Positions 8,504 to 16,026 of a DNA stretch of 64,000 bases are shown here, in pieces. The translations under genes were made by a program, and so were the position numbers. Positions within the stretch are counted from its first letter, which is position 1; each line of letters begins with the position of its first letter. Under the pieces are notes generated by a model. The model was not told the DNA's origin, did not search any database, and saw only the letters and a program-made list of their open reading frames with translations. The stretch is from Vicinamibacterales bacterium (GTDB taxonomy: Bacteria; Acidobacteriota; Vicinamibacteria; Vicinamibacterales; UBA2999): NCBI GenBank assembly GCA_041394705.1, contig JAWKHS010000011.1, forward strand, positions 161,304 to 225,303, read 5' to 3'.

Positions 8504-9355
8504 TCAGTCGCGGGTGGGCCGCTTCGCCGGCGTCGCCGGGGCCGTGGCCTCGACGGGCCAGGTCAGGCACACGCGGCCGGGCTCGGGCCAGGTCACGGTC
8601 CAGCGGGCGGGCGGCCACGAGATGAACACCCGCGGCATGGCGGCGGCCGGGCCCGAGGACGCGCTCGCGCCCTCGCCGTGTCCCGCGGCGGTCTCGGCGT
8701 GGTCCGCGCCAGCCCCGCCGTGCGCCGCCTCGGCGCGCGCGGCGGCGTCCTCCGCGTGCATCTCCGCCAGCGCCGCGCTGATGCGCCCGTGCACCTCCGT
8801 GAGACGCGTGGCCTTGCGCGGACCGGCGGCGGGCTTCTCCGCCGTCTTCTCCGACGGTTCCGGCGCGGGCGTGGGCGCCGGCGCCTCGGCGTGCGCGGCG
8901 GCCGCGTGCGGTGCCGCTTCCGATTCGGGAGCCGCGCCATGCGCGCCGGCCTCGGACGTCGCCGTGGTGAGCGCGGACGCGCCGGACACGACCGGCCGCG
9001 GCTTGCGGCCGCCTGCCGACGACTTGCCGCGCGGCGACGCGCCGGTGGCGACGTAGCCGCCGGTCCTGGCCCCGTGTTCGCCGGCCGCCGGCGCTTTTCC
9101 ACCCGCCGGCTTCGCCGACGACGCTCCGACCACCGAGGACACCTTCGGCGCCGGCTTCGGCGCGGTCTTCGCAGGCGCGGCGTCGTGACCGGCCTTCGCC
9201 GGTTCGGCGTCGTGGCCGGCCTCCGCCGGCGCGGTCTTGGCCGCCTGCGGCGCCGGGGCGTCGTGACCGGCGGCCGCCGGCTCGTGCGACTGCGCCGCGG
9301 CGGTCGTGGCCAGGCCGGCCATCAGCGCGAGGGCCGCGAGAGTCCGTGCCCGCAT
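8504..9355 (-). CDS. Secreted Ala/Pro/His-rich low-complexity protein with AGHD repeats
   Basis: A 283-residue exported protein with a clear signal peptide (residues 1-22, ending AAAQ). The first half is disordered-looking and carries a repeated AGHDA unit (about four copies near residues 28-60) spaced by PAKTAP. A middle basic stretch follows (SPRGKSSAGGRKPRP), then a possible helix (LTEVHGRISAALAEMHAEDAA), then many more His/Glu pairs. Only the last 40 residues (FISWPPARWTVTWPEPGRVCLTWP) look folded. It starts two bases after the stop of the carbonic anhydrase gene, so the two are cotranscribed. The His/Asp/Glu richness suggests metal binding, possibly zinc supply to the enzyme, but this is inference. 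Confidence 0.65.
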   Translation of the reverse strand: MRARTLAALALMAGLATTAAAQSHEPAAAGHDAPAPQAAKTAPAEAGHDAEPAKAGHDAAPAKTAPKPAPKVSSVVGASSAKPAGGKAPAAGEHGARTGGYVATGASPRGKSSAGGRKPRPVVSGASALTTATSEAGAHGAAPESEAAPHAAAAHAEAPAPTPAPEPSEKTAEKPAAGPRKATRLTEVHGRISAALAEMHAEDAAARAEAAHGGAGADHAETAAGHGEGASASSGPAAAMPRVFISWPPARWTVTWPEPGRVCLTWPVEATAPATPAKRPTRD

Positions 9356-9357
9356 GA

Positions 9358-10068
9358 CTACTTGTGCGCCGCGACGGTGGTGGTGGCGCCGACGGGCTCG
9401 GAGAAGATCACGCGCCCGGTGGCCAGCTCGTAGTACGCGCCCACCACCTTGAGGTGGCCGGCGGCCGACGCGCCGCGCAGGATCGAGCTGCCCGTGAGCG
9501 CGTCGTTGATCACCTGCTCGACGTTGGCCAGGATGAGCGTCCGGAGGTCGTGCTGCTCCTCGGGCGTCCGCTGGATGCCGGCGCGGATGTGCGTGACGAG
9601 GTAGTCGAGGTTCGGTCCCTCGCCGTGCTCGGCCTGCGAGGCCGCGGTCACGGCGCCGCACGACTCGTGGCCCATCACCACGAGCAGCGGGATGTGCAGG
9701 TGCTCGGCGCCGTATTCGAGGCTGGCGGCGACGGAGTGGTCCATCACCTCACCGGCCGACCGGATGACGAACAGCTCGCCGAGGCCGGCGTTGAAGATGT
9801 ACTCGGGCGGCACGCGCGAGTCGGCGCAGGAGAGCACCATCGCGAACGGGTGCTGGCCCTGCGTGAGCGGCTGCCGGGCACCCTGTCCGAGCGGCACCTC
9901 GGCGTTGGCCCCCTTCACGAACCGCTCGTTGCCCGCCCGAAGCCGGACGAGCGGGTCGGCGCCCTCGGAGGCGGGCGCGGTCGAGACGAGCGACGTGGCC
10001 GCGACGAGCGCGACGGCCGACAGGCTCACGCGCGTGAGCCCCTGGGTCCGGAAGGAGCGGGTCTGCAT
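9358..10068 (-). CDS. Periplasmic beta-carbonic anhydrase
   Basis: A 236-residue beta-class carbonic anhydrase, interconverting CO2 and bicarbonate. The zinc ligands and catalytic dyad are present: CADSR (Cys, Asp, Arg) and, about 60 residues later, GHESCGAV (His, Cys). Unlike the second enzyme in this window, it has an N-terminal hydrophobic signal (VSLSAVALVAATSLV, cleavage near APA), so it should act in the periplasm. I chose the ATG at 10068 because the signal peptide follows it directly. A GTG six codons upstream (10086) is possible. It is the first gene of a pair with the His-rich protein. Confidence 0.88.
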   Translation of the reverse strand: MQTRSFRTQGLTRVSLSAVALVAATSLVSTAPASEGADPLVRLRAGNERFVKGANAEVPLGQGARQPLTQGQHPFAMVLSCADSRVPPEYIFNAGLGELFVIRSAGEVMDHSVAASLEYGAEHLHIPLLVVMGHESCGAVTAASQAEHGEGPNLDYLVTHIRAGIQRTPEEQHDLRTLILANVEQVINDALTGSSILRGASAAGHLKVVGAYYELATGRVIFSEPVGATTTVAAHK

Positions 10069-10209
10069 GGGCAGGCAATCGGCCACGCGCCGCCGAACTT
10101 CAGTTGGCGCGTTTCGGCACAGGCGCGCACGATTTGGACTGAGGGCCGGCGCCGGCCTCTCGCGCTATCATCCACAACGCGCGCGTGAGACGTGCGCCGG
10201 AGGATGGAC

Positions 10210-10938
10210 ATGCGTCGAGTCCTGATGGGCGTGGCAGTCGTGGCGGCCGTGGCCGTGAGCGGGGCGTGCGGCAAGTCGCCGGAGGAAAAGGCGGCCGATG
10301 CGCTGCAGCAGGCGGCCGAGTCGGCGGCGAAGGCCGGCGAGGAGATGGCCAAGGCCGGCGCGGCCGCGGCGGGCACGGCCTCGGAAGCCGCGGCCGGCGA
10401 AGCCGGCAAGGGCATGGAGGACTTCGCCAAGGCCATGCAGGGCATGGCGGCGGCCCTCGGCGGCAACAACGGCAAGATGTCGGACCCGGTCAGCTTCCGC
10501 GAGCTGCAGACGGCGTTCCCCACCGTGTCGGGCTGGACGATGGGCAAGCCGAAGGGCGAGCGGATGACGGCGCCCGTGTCGTTCTCGCAGACCGAAGTCC
10601 GCTACACCAACGGCAGCAACGGGCAGATCGACGTCAAGATCGTCGACTCCGCCTTCAACCAGGTGCTGATCGCGCCGTGGGCGATGTTCCTCACCGCCGG
10701 CTACGAGAAGGAAACCGACGACGGCTACGAGAAGTCCACTACGCTGTCCGGCAATCCCGGCTTCGAGAAGTGGAACTCGGAGCGCAAGTCCGGCGAGCTG
10801 AACCTCGTGGTGGCGAAGCGCTTCCTCGTCACCGTCGAGGGCGACCGCGTGGACGACGTGAAGGTGCTCCAGGACGTGGCGGGCAAGGTGGATTTCGCGA
10901 AGCTCGCGTCGCTGGCCGCGGCCGCGCCCACCAAGTAG
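10210..10938 (+). CDS. Lipoprotein with Ala-rich helix and conserved VSGWTM domain
   Basis: A 242-residue predicted lipoprotein. The signal ends VSGAC followed by GKSPEEK. Residues 25-80 are an Ala/Glu/Lys-rich helix, likely extended or coiled. Residues 95-240 form a folded domain with VSGWTM, YTNGSNGQIDVKIVDS, LTAGYEKE, NPGFEKW and VAKRFLVTVEGDRVDD. The lipoprotein at 46974-47501 has the same domain without the helix, so they are paralogs. GGAGG at 10199-10203, six bases before the ATG, fixes the start. An upstream in-frame GTG at 10192 precedes the ribosome site. A TATCAT box at 10166-10171 may be its -10. Function is unknown. Confidence 0.75.
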   Translation: MRRVLMGVAVVAAVAVSGACGKSPEEKAADALQQAAESAAKAGEEMAKAGAAAAGTASEAAAGEAGKGMEDFAKAMQGMAAALGGNNGKMSDPVSFRELQTAFPTVSGWTMGKPKGERMTAPVSFSQTEVRYTNGSNGQIDVKIVDSAFNQVLIAPWAMFLTAGYEKETDDGYEKSTTLSGNPGFEKWNSERKSGELNLVVAKRFLVTVEGDRVDDVKVLQDVAGKVDFAKLASLAAAAPTK

Positions 10939-10939
10939 C

Positions 10940-11965
10940 TCACAGCCGGAAACCGGCCTTGAGCGGGTCGTCGGCGTCGACCAGGAACGTGTGCTCGCCC
11001 GTGATCCAGGCGCTGCCCGAGATCTCGGGCACGATGGCCGGGTGATCGCCGACGCGCAGGCGCCGGTGGATGCGTCCGTGGAAGCGCGTGCCGATCACGC
11101 TCTCGTGCACGAACGTGTCCGCGGCGGCGGGCAGCACGCCCATCTCGTCCAGCACCGCCATCACGGCGGCGGTCCCGCTGCCGCAGGGCGATCGGTCCAC
11201 CTCCGCGTCCGCGAAGATGGTGACGTTCCGGAGGTGGGCGCCCTCCTCCCGCGCGGGGGCGGTGAAGATCGTCCCGTACACCCCGGTCAGGCCGGGCTCC
11301 TCGGGGTGGACCACCTTCATCACGCGCTCCACCTCGCGCGCGATGGCCATCCCCATCCGCTTCAGCTCCGGCAGCGCCGCGACGTCCACCGACAGCCCCA
11401 CCGACTCGACGTCCACGATGGCGTAGAAGGCGCCGCCGAACGACACGTCGACGGTGCACATCCGTCCGCTCACCGTCAGCGGCACGCCCGGGGCCAGGAC
11501 GAACGACGGCGGATTCAGGAACGACACGTCCGTGACGCGCGTGGCGCCGTCGACGAGGGCCGTGCGCGCCCGCGTCCGCACCGGCCCTGCCGGCACGTCG
11601 AGCGTCATCTCCACGATGCCCGCGCCCGGGCTCTGGCCGGCGTCCCACATCAGGCCCCGTTCGACCGCGATCGTGGCAACGGCGATGGTCCCGTGGCCGC
11701 ACATCGTGCTCCAGCCCTCGTTGTGCATGAAGAGCACGCCGGCGTCGGCCCCCTCGGTGGCCGGCTCCGTCAGGAGCGCCCCGTACATGTCCGCGTGGCC
11801 GCGGGGCTCGAGCATGATCGCGCGGCGCAGGTGATCCAGGTGCTTGCGCGCCCACTCCCGCTTGTCGAGCATGGTGGCGCCCTCGGGCGCGGGCAGGCCG
11901 TCCACGACCAGGCGCAGGGGCTCGCCGGCCGTGTGAGCGTCGATGGTGCGGATTCGATGGATCAT
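10940..11965 (-). CDS. Proline racemase family enzyme (4-hydroxyproline epimerase type)
   Basis: A 341-residue PLP-independent racemase or epimerase. Both catalytic Cys of the family are visible: Cys89 in MCGHGTIA and Cys261 in SPCGSGTAA. Having both argues for proline racemase or 4-hydroxyproline 2-epimerase activity and against trans-3-hydroxyproline dehydratase, where the second Cys is Thr. Other family motifs are TIDAHTAGEP and IPEISGSAW-like (VPEISGSAWITG). It is cytoplasmic. The nearby ornithine cyclodeaminase-family gene on the other strand is a plausible partner, since such enzymes reduce pyrroline-2-carboxylate in hydroxyproline pathways. The gene is convergent with the lipoprotein gene, one base apart. 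Confidence 0.88.
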   Translation of the reverse strand: MIHRIRTIDAHTAGEPLRLVVDGLPAPEGATMLDKREWARKHLDHLRRAIMLEPRGHADMYGALLTEPATEGADAGVLFMHNEGWSTMCGHGTIAVATIAVERGLMWDAGQSPGAGIVEMTLDVPAGPVRTRARTALVDGATRVTDVSFLNPPSFVLAPGVPLTVSGRMCTVDVSFGGAFYAIVDVESVGLSVDVAALPELKRMGMAIAREVERVMKVVHPEEPGLTGVYGTIFTAPAREEGAHLRNVTIFADAEVDRSPCGSGTAAVMAVLDEMGVLPAAADTFVHESVIGTRFHGRIHRRLRVGDHPAIVPEISGSAWITGEHTFLVDADDPLKAGFRL

Positions 11966-12025
11966 GCGTGGTCGGGACCGTACCACACCGGCCGTGCCGT
12001 GTGAACCGGCCGGGAGCCGCGCCAC

Positions 12026-12943
12026 GTGAAGGCCTTCTACTCCGATCACTTCGTCCTGCCGCTGCCCGAGTCGCATCGCTTCCCGATGGCGAAGTACGCC
12101 CGCCTGCGCGAGCGCGTGGTGGCGGAGGGCGTGCTGGCGCCGGGCCACCTCGTGGAAGCGCCGCTCGCGCCGTGGGACGACCTCCGGCTCGTTCACGTCC
12201 CGGCGTACGTGGAGGCCGTGGCCAACGGCACCCTGCCGGCGGACATGCAGCGCCGGATCGGCTTTCCGTGGTCGCCGGGCATGGTGGAGCGGTCGCGCCG
12301 GTCCGTGGGCGCGACGATCGCGGCGGGGCGGGCGGCCCTTCTGGACGGCGTGGCCGCGAACCTCGCCGGCGGCACGCACCACGCCTTCGCGGACCGGGGC
12401 GAGGGCTACTGCGTGTTCAACGACGTGGCCGTCGCCACGCGCGCCCTCCAGCGGGAGGCGCGGGTGGACCACGTGGCCGTGATCGACCTCGACGTGCACC
12501 AGGGCAACGGCACGGCCGCCATCTTCCGCGACGATCCGTCGGTGTTCACCTTCTCGATGCACGGGGCCAAGAACTACCCGTTCCGGAAGGAGCAGAGCGA
12601 CCTGGACGTGGAGCTCGCCGACGGCACGACCGACGCCGAGTACCTGGCCGCGCTCGACCGGCACCTGTCCGCGGTGCTCGAGCGCCATCGACCCGCCCTG
12701 GTCTTCTACCTGGCGGGGGCGGATCCGTTCGCGGGCGATCGGCTCGGACGCCTGGACCTGTCGAAGGCCGGCCTGGCCGCGCGCGACCGGATGGTGTTCG
12801 ACCGCTGCCGCCTCGCCGGGATTCCCGTGGCGGTCACGATGAGTGGCGGCTATGCGCCGGACGTGGAGGACATCGTCGCCATCCACGTGAGCACGATCCG
12901 GGAAGCGGCGGCGAGCGCCGGCGCCTGGACACCCGACGCCTGA
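12026..12943 (+). CDS. Histone deacetylase family hydrolase
   Basis: A 305-residue zinc amidohydrolase of the arginase/deacetylase fold. The full active site is visible: the His pair in GGTHHAF (118-119), zinc ligands in DLDVHQGNG (Asp156, His158) and AGADPF (Asp233), and the transition-state Tyr276 in SGGY. Bacterial members deacetylate acetyl-lysine, acetoin-utilisation proteins or acetylpolyamines, and the substrate here is unknown. The start is a GTG within a purine-rich context. It is first of three plus-strand genes with gaps of 19 and 34 bp, so it is probably cotranscribed with the cyclodeaminase-like gene. Confidence 0.88.
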   Translation: MKAFYSDHFVLPLPESHRFPMAKYARLRERVVAEGVLAPGHLVEAPLAPWDDLRLVHVPAYVEAVANGTLPADMQRRIGFPWSPGMVERSRRSVGATIAAGRAALLDGVAANLAGGTHHAFADRGEGYCVFNDVAVATRALQREARVDHVAVIDLDVHQGNGTAAIFRDDPSVFTFSMHGAKNYPFRKEQSDLDVELADGTTDAEYLAALDRHLSAVLERHRPALVFYLAGADPFAGDRLGRLDLSKAGLAARDRMVFDRCRLAGIPVAVTMSGGYAPDVEDIVAIHVSTIREAAASAGAWTPDA

Positions 12944-12962
12944 CCTGTGCGAGGATGCCCGC

Positions 12963-13952
12963 ATGTCCCAGCGCTTCCGCCTGCTCACCGAACAACACGT
13001 CGCCGCGCTGCTCCCGGCCGCGGACCTCGTGGACGCCATGGAAGTGGCGCTCACGCGCTTCTCGGGAGGCGAGGTGGTGCAGCCGGTGCGCACCGTGCTC
13101 ACCGTGGGCCCCGAGAAGGCGTATTTCGGGGTGATGCCGGCCTACGTGGAGCAGCCGCCGCAGCTCGGCGCCAAGCTCGTCACGGTGTTCGGCCAGAACC
13201 TGGCGAAGGGCCTGCCCTCGCACCTGGCGACGATTCTCCTGCTGGACCCTGACACCGGCGGGCTCCTGGCCATCATGGACGGCCGCTACATCACCGAGGC
13301 GCGCACGGCGGCGGTCTCGGCCGTGTCGGCGCGGCACCTGTCGCGGCCGGACTCGGCGCGGCTCGCCATCCTCGGCACGGGCGTCCAGGCGCGGAGTCAC
13401 CTCGAGGCCCTGGCGTCGGTCCGGCCCCTCACCGACATCCGCGTCTGGAGTCCCCAGGCCACGAGCCGCGAGCGCTTCGTCGCCGAGATGAGCGGCCACG
13501 TGCCGGGCCGACTGACGGCGGCGGACTCGGCGGAGGCTGCGGTCCGGGAGGCCGACATCGTCGTGCTGGTCACGTCGTCGCCGACGCCGGTCGTGGAGGA
13601 TGCCTGGGTGGCCCCGGGCGCGCACGTCATCTCCGTCGGGGCGTGCCGGCCCGACCAGCGGGAGATGGCGCCGGCGCTCGTCGCCCGTGGCCGGGTGTTC
13701 GTGGACTCGAAGGCCGCCGCGCTGGTGGAGGCCGGCGACGTCGTGCAGGGCATCCGCGAGGGCCGCTTCACCGACGCGCACGTGGCCGGCGAGCTCGGCC
13801 ATGTGGTGGCCGGCCGTTTGGAAGGCCGTCAGGACGCCGGCCAGGTGACGATCTTCAAGTCCCTGGGCATGGCCGTGGAGGACGTGGTGGCCGCCGACCT
13901 GGCCTACCGGCGCGCGGTCGAGACGGGCGCCGGGACCGAGCTGGTCCTCTGA
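12963..13952 (+). CDS. Ornithine cyclodeaminase / mu-crystallin family protein
   Basis: A 329-residue NAD(P)-dependent enzyme. The substrate half contains GAKLVTVF and DGRYITEARTAAVSAV. The Rossmann half has LGTGVQARSHLEAL (nucleotide-binding glycines), and then VSVGACRPDQREM-like and ELGHVVAGR segments. Family members act as ornithine cyclodeaminase, alanine dehydrogenase or pyrroline-2-carboxylate reductase, and sequence reading alone cannot choose. With a proline racemase-family gene 1 kb away, reduction of pyrroline-2-carboxylate is the most economical guess. It starts with ATG, 19 bp after the deacetylase-family gene. Confidence 0.85.
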   Translation: MSQRFRLLTEQHVAALLPAADLVDAMEVALTRFSGGEVVQPVRTVLTVGPEKAYFGVMPAYVEQPPQLGAKLVTVFGQNLAKGLPSHLATILLLDPDTGGLLAIMDGRYITEARTAAVSAVSARHLSRPDSARLAILGTGVQARSHLEALASVRPLTDIRVWSPQATSRERFVAEMSGHVPGRLTAADSAEAAVREADIVVLVTSSPTPVVEDAWVAPGAHVISVGACRPDQREMAPALVARGRVFVDSKAAALVEAGDVVQGIREGRFTDAHVAGELGHVVAGRLEGRQDAGQVTIFKSLGMAVEDVVAADLAYRRAVETGAGTELVL

Positions 13953-13986
13953 ACCGGGGCACGGCCCGTTTCGTCAAGGAATGATG

Positions 13987-14490
13987 ATGGCCTCGCGCAC
14001 GCGCAAGTGGCTCCCCATCGTCGCCGGCATCGCGATCCTGCTGGTGTTCGTGGTGATCGGCCTGGCGGCCGTCAGCGTGGCCTGGTTCCGCCAGAACCTG
14101 GACGTCACGCACGACACCAGCCGGACCGAGGCCACCCAGGCGTTCGAGGACGCCCGGCGCCAGTACGCCGATCAGCGTCCCCTCGTGGAGTTCGGCGACG
14201 ACCGCCGCCCCGAGTTCGTCAAGGGCATCGAGACCCGGAAGAACGCCGGCACCGTGTCCTCCATCCACGTCCTGGCCTGGGATGCCGACGAGGACTCGCT
14301 GGTCTCGCTCTCGCTGCCCATGTGGCTGCTCCGCCTGAAGCGGGGGCCGATCATGGTGGGCGAATACGTGTCGGGCTTCGACGATCGCGGCGTGCGCCTC
14401 ACGCCCGAGGACCTCGAGAAGTACGGTCCGGGCGTGGTGTTCGAGTACGAGTCGCGGTCCGGCGACCGCGTGCTGCTGACCACGCAGTAA
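13987..14490 (+). CDS. Single-pass membrane protein of unknown function
   Basis: A 167-residue protein with a basic N-terminus (MASRTRKW), one transmembrane segment (about residues 8-32) and an extracytoplasmic domain containing DADEDSLVSLSLPMWLLRLK and LTPEDLEKYGPGVVFEYES. Three ATG codons lie in a row (13981, 13984, 13987). AAGGA touches the first, so the third, at six bases, is the likely start. It is the last gene of the deacetylase/cyclodeaminase run and converges on the TauE/SafE gene 23 bp away. The family is not recognised. Confidence 0.65.
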   Translation: MASRTRKWLPIVAGIAILLVFVVIGLAAVSVAWFRQNLDVTHDTSRTEATQAFEDARRQYADQRPLVEFGDDRRPEFVKGIETRKNAGTVSSIHVLAWDADEDSLVSLSLPMWLLRLKRGPIMVGEYVSGFDDRGVRLTPEDLEKYGPGVVFEYESRSGDRVLLTTQ

Positions 14491-14513
14491 GAGCCGAGGC
14501 GGCCCGGCGCCGG

Positions 14514-14867
14514 TCAGCGCGCCGTCAGCCAGAGGTGCCCGGCCACGAAGGCCAGGAACACGGCGAACGCCCGCTGCAGGTCGCGCGCCGGCAGCCTGAG
14601 CGCCACGTGCGCGCCCAGCCACGCGCCCACGACCAGTCCCAGCGCGATCCAGGCCGCGGGCCCGATCTGCACGTAGCCGTGCCGGTAGTAGTACCACGCG
14701 CCGAGTGCGCCGACCGGCAGGAGCAGCGACGCGAGTGACGTGCCCGTGGCCGTTTCCGGCGCCATTTTCGTCACCAGGATCAGGGCCGGCACGATCACGA
14801 CGCCGCCGCCGATGCCGAACAGCCCGGAAAGGAGGCCTGCAACCAGGCCGATCGTCAGATAGTCCAC
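14514..14867 (-). CDS. Half-size TauE/SafE family membrane protein
   Basis: A 117-residue hydrophobic protein matching one repeat of the TauE/SafE (DUF81) anion exporter family: LVAGLLSGLFGIGGGVVIVPAL, ATGTSLASLLLPVGALGAW, then a second helix pair. Full-length members have two such halves (about 250 residues). This one has a single copy and would need to dimerise. AGGAG five bases upstream of a GTG at 14867 decides the start and excludes a longer frame to 14942. Family members export sulfite, sulfoacetate or similar anions, and the substrate is unknown here. Confidence 0.8.
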   Translation of the reverse strand: MDYLTIGLVAGLLSGLFGIGGGVVIVPALILVTKMAPETATGTSLASLLLPVGALGAWYYYRHGYVQIGPAAWIALGLVVGAWLGAHVALRLPARDLQRAFAVFLAFVAGHLWLTAR

Positions 14868-14984
14868 GGAGGCTCCTGCGAAGAAGTCGGTGCGCTTGTG
14901 CCCTGCGGCCAGGGCCTGGAGCGATCGTGCCACACGACGCACGGCCGCGTCCGCCGTTGTCGCACGGCGCTCGTGACAGCGCTG

Positions 14985-15407
14985 TCAGCCGCGGGATTTC
15001 GGCCGCTTGTGCACGGGCACGGCGCGCCGGATGCGGCGGAGCAGATCCGCCCCGGCGACCGGCGCGTCTTCACCTGTCGCCGGACGCCGCGCGCGTCGCT
15101 TCGCAGGCGCCTTCGCGTCGTCCCATGCGCCCGGCGCGAGGTAGTGGAACCGGATCAGGTAGATCTCGTGGCCCTCGCCGTGTTTCGCGGTCGCGAGCAG
15201 GTCCTTCACGTCGTCGAACCCCGATTCGCGCGCCAGCGCGTCGGTGATGTCGGCGCGGCGGATGCGGTCGATCGCGTCCACGACCACGTGCCCCTCGTCC
15301 ATCCGGTAGCGCCCGCCGACCTTGACCGCGAGCCGGGTCCAGATACGCACGGTGCACCGGATCCGGCCGCGCCGGATGCCGTCCCGCAGGCGCCTGGTGA
15401 AGAGCAT
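14985..15407 (-). CDS. ASCH domain (PUA-like) protein
   Basis: A 140-residue basic protein. Residues 1-100 fit the ASCH pattern: MLFTRRLRDGIRRGRIRCT, RIWTR, VKVGGRYRM, then a beta-helix layout ending IYLIRFHYL. The tail (about residues 105-140) is Arg/Lys-rich. ASCH domains are RNA-binding-like folds often found as stand-alone proteins near mobile or stress genes, and the biochemical role is usually unknown. The gene starts five bases after the stop of the broken DHFR-family gene upstream, and was probably cotranscribed with it. Confidence 0.7.
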   Translation of the reverse strand: MLFTRRLRDGIRRGRIRCTVRIWTRLAVKVGGRYRMDEGHVVVDAIDRIRRADITDALARESGFDDVKDLLATAKHGEGHEIYLIRFHYLAPGAWDDAKAPAKRRARRPATGEDAPVAGADLLRRIRRAVPVHKRPKSRG

Positions 15408-15412
15408 CGCCG

Positions 15413-15999
15413 CTAGACGGCCGGCCCGGCCGGTGCGTTCCTCCGGACCTCGTGGCGCAGCGCGACGATCCCGCTCTTGTAGGCACCTCGACGAGATGCA
15501 GGGCGACGTCCGCGTCCAGCCCCGCCGCGAACGGGATGCCGTCGCCGATCAGGATCGGCACGAGCGAGAACCGCACCTCGTCGGCCAGGCCGAGCCGCAG
15601 GCACTCCCCCGCCAGCGCCCCGCCGCCCACCACCCAGATGTTGCGGAACTCCATCCGGAGCCGGTCGTCGACGAACGAGGTGAGATCGCCCGCGTGGAAC
15701 TCGACCGACGCCCGTGTCTTCGGCAGCTCGCGGCGCGTGAGGACGAACGTCGGCGTGTCGCCGTAGGACCAGCCCAGGCCCTTGGCCTCGAAGGCGAGCG
15801 CCGTCTCGTAGGTCCGCGAGCCCATCACGTAGCAGTCGATGCTGGCCAGGAACTCCTTCACGTACGCCGCGTCCAGCGTCTCGCCGTGCTCGAAGTGATC
15901 CGACGTCTCGAGCCAGTCCACCGTGCCGTCCCGCCGGGCGATGAACCCGTCGAGGCTCGCCGCCATGTGAATCGTCACTCGCGATGCCGTGCCTGCCAC
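15413..15999 (-). pseudogene. DHFR/RibD-family reductase, frameshifted near the 3' end
   Basis: The N-terminal 165 residues read well as a dihydrofolate reductase-like (RibD C-terminal) protein: VTIHMAASLDGFIARRDG, WLETSDHF, VMGSRTYETAL, NIWVVGGGALAGE, and RFSLVPILIGDG. After LHLVEV, near 15480, this frame departs into unrelated sequence. The expected family ending (AYKSGIVALRHEV) continues in another frame and stops at 15413, five bases before the ASCH gene. One missing base explains both. It is either a recent inactivating mutation or a sequencing error. GGAGG five bases before a GTG at 15999 sets the start. An apparent longer product (to 15070) reads over the ASCH gene and is an artefact. 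Confidence 0.7.
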
Positions 16000-16026
16000 T
16001 CCCGCCTCCAATGGCTCGTCGCCCGG

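Noticed and set aside
8700..9300. The repetitive His/Ala-rich region as non-coding
   Set aside because: A signal peptide, a two-base gap to the upstream gene, and a frame that stays open with protein-like codon use argue for a real, low-complexity protein.
6425..9433. A 1002-codon plus-strand open frame
   Set aside because: It lies antisense to the permease, FN3 protein and AGHD-repeat genes, and has only Arg/Gly/His-rich shadow composition.
15070..16011. A 313-residue version of the DHFR-family product
   Set aside because: Its last 130 residues are out-of-frame translation of the ASCH gene after the frameshift near 15480.
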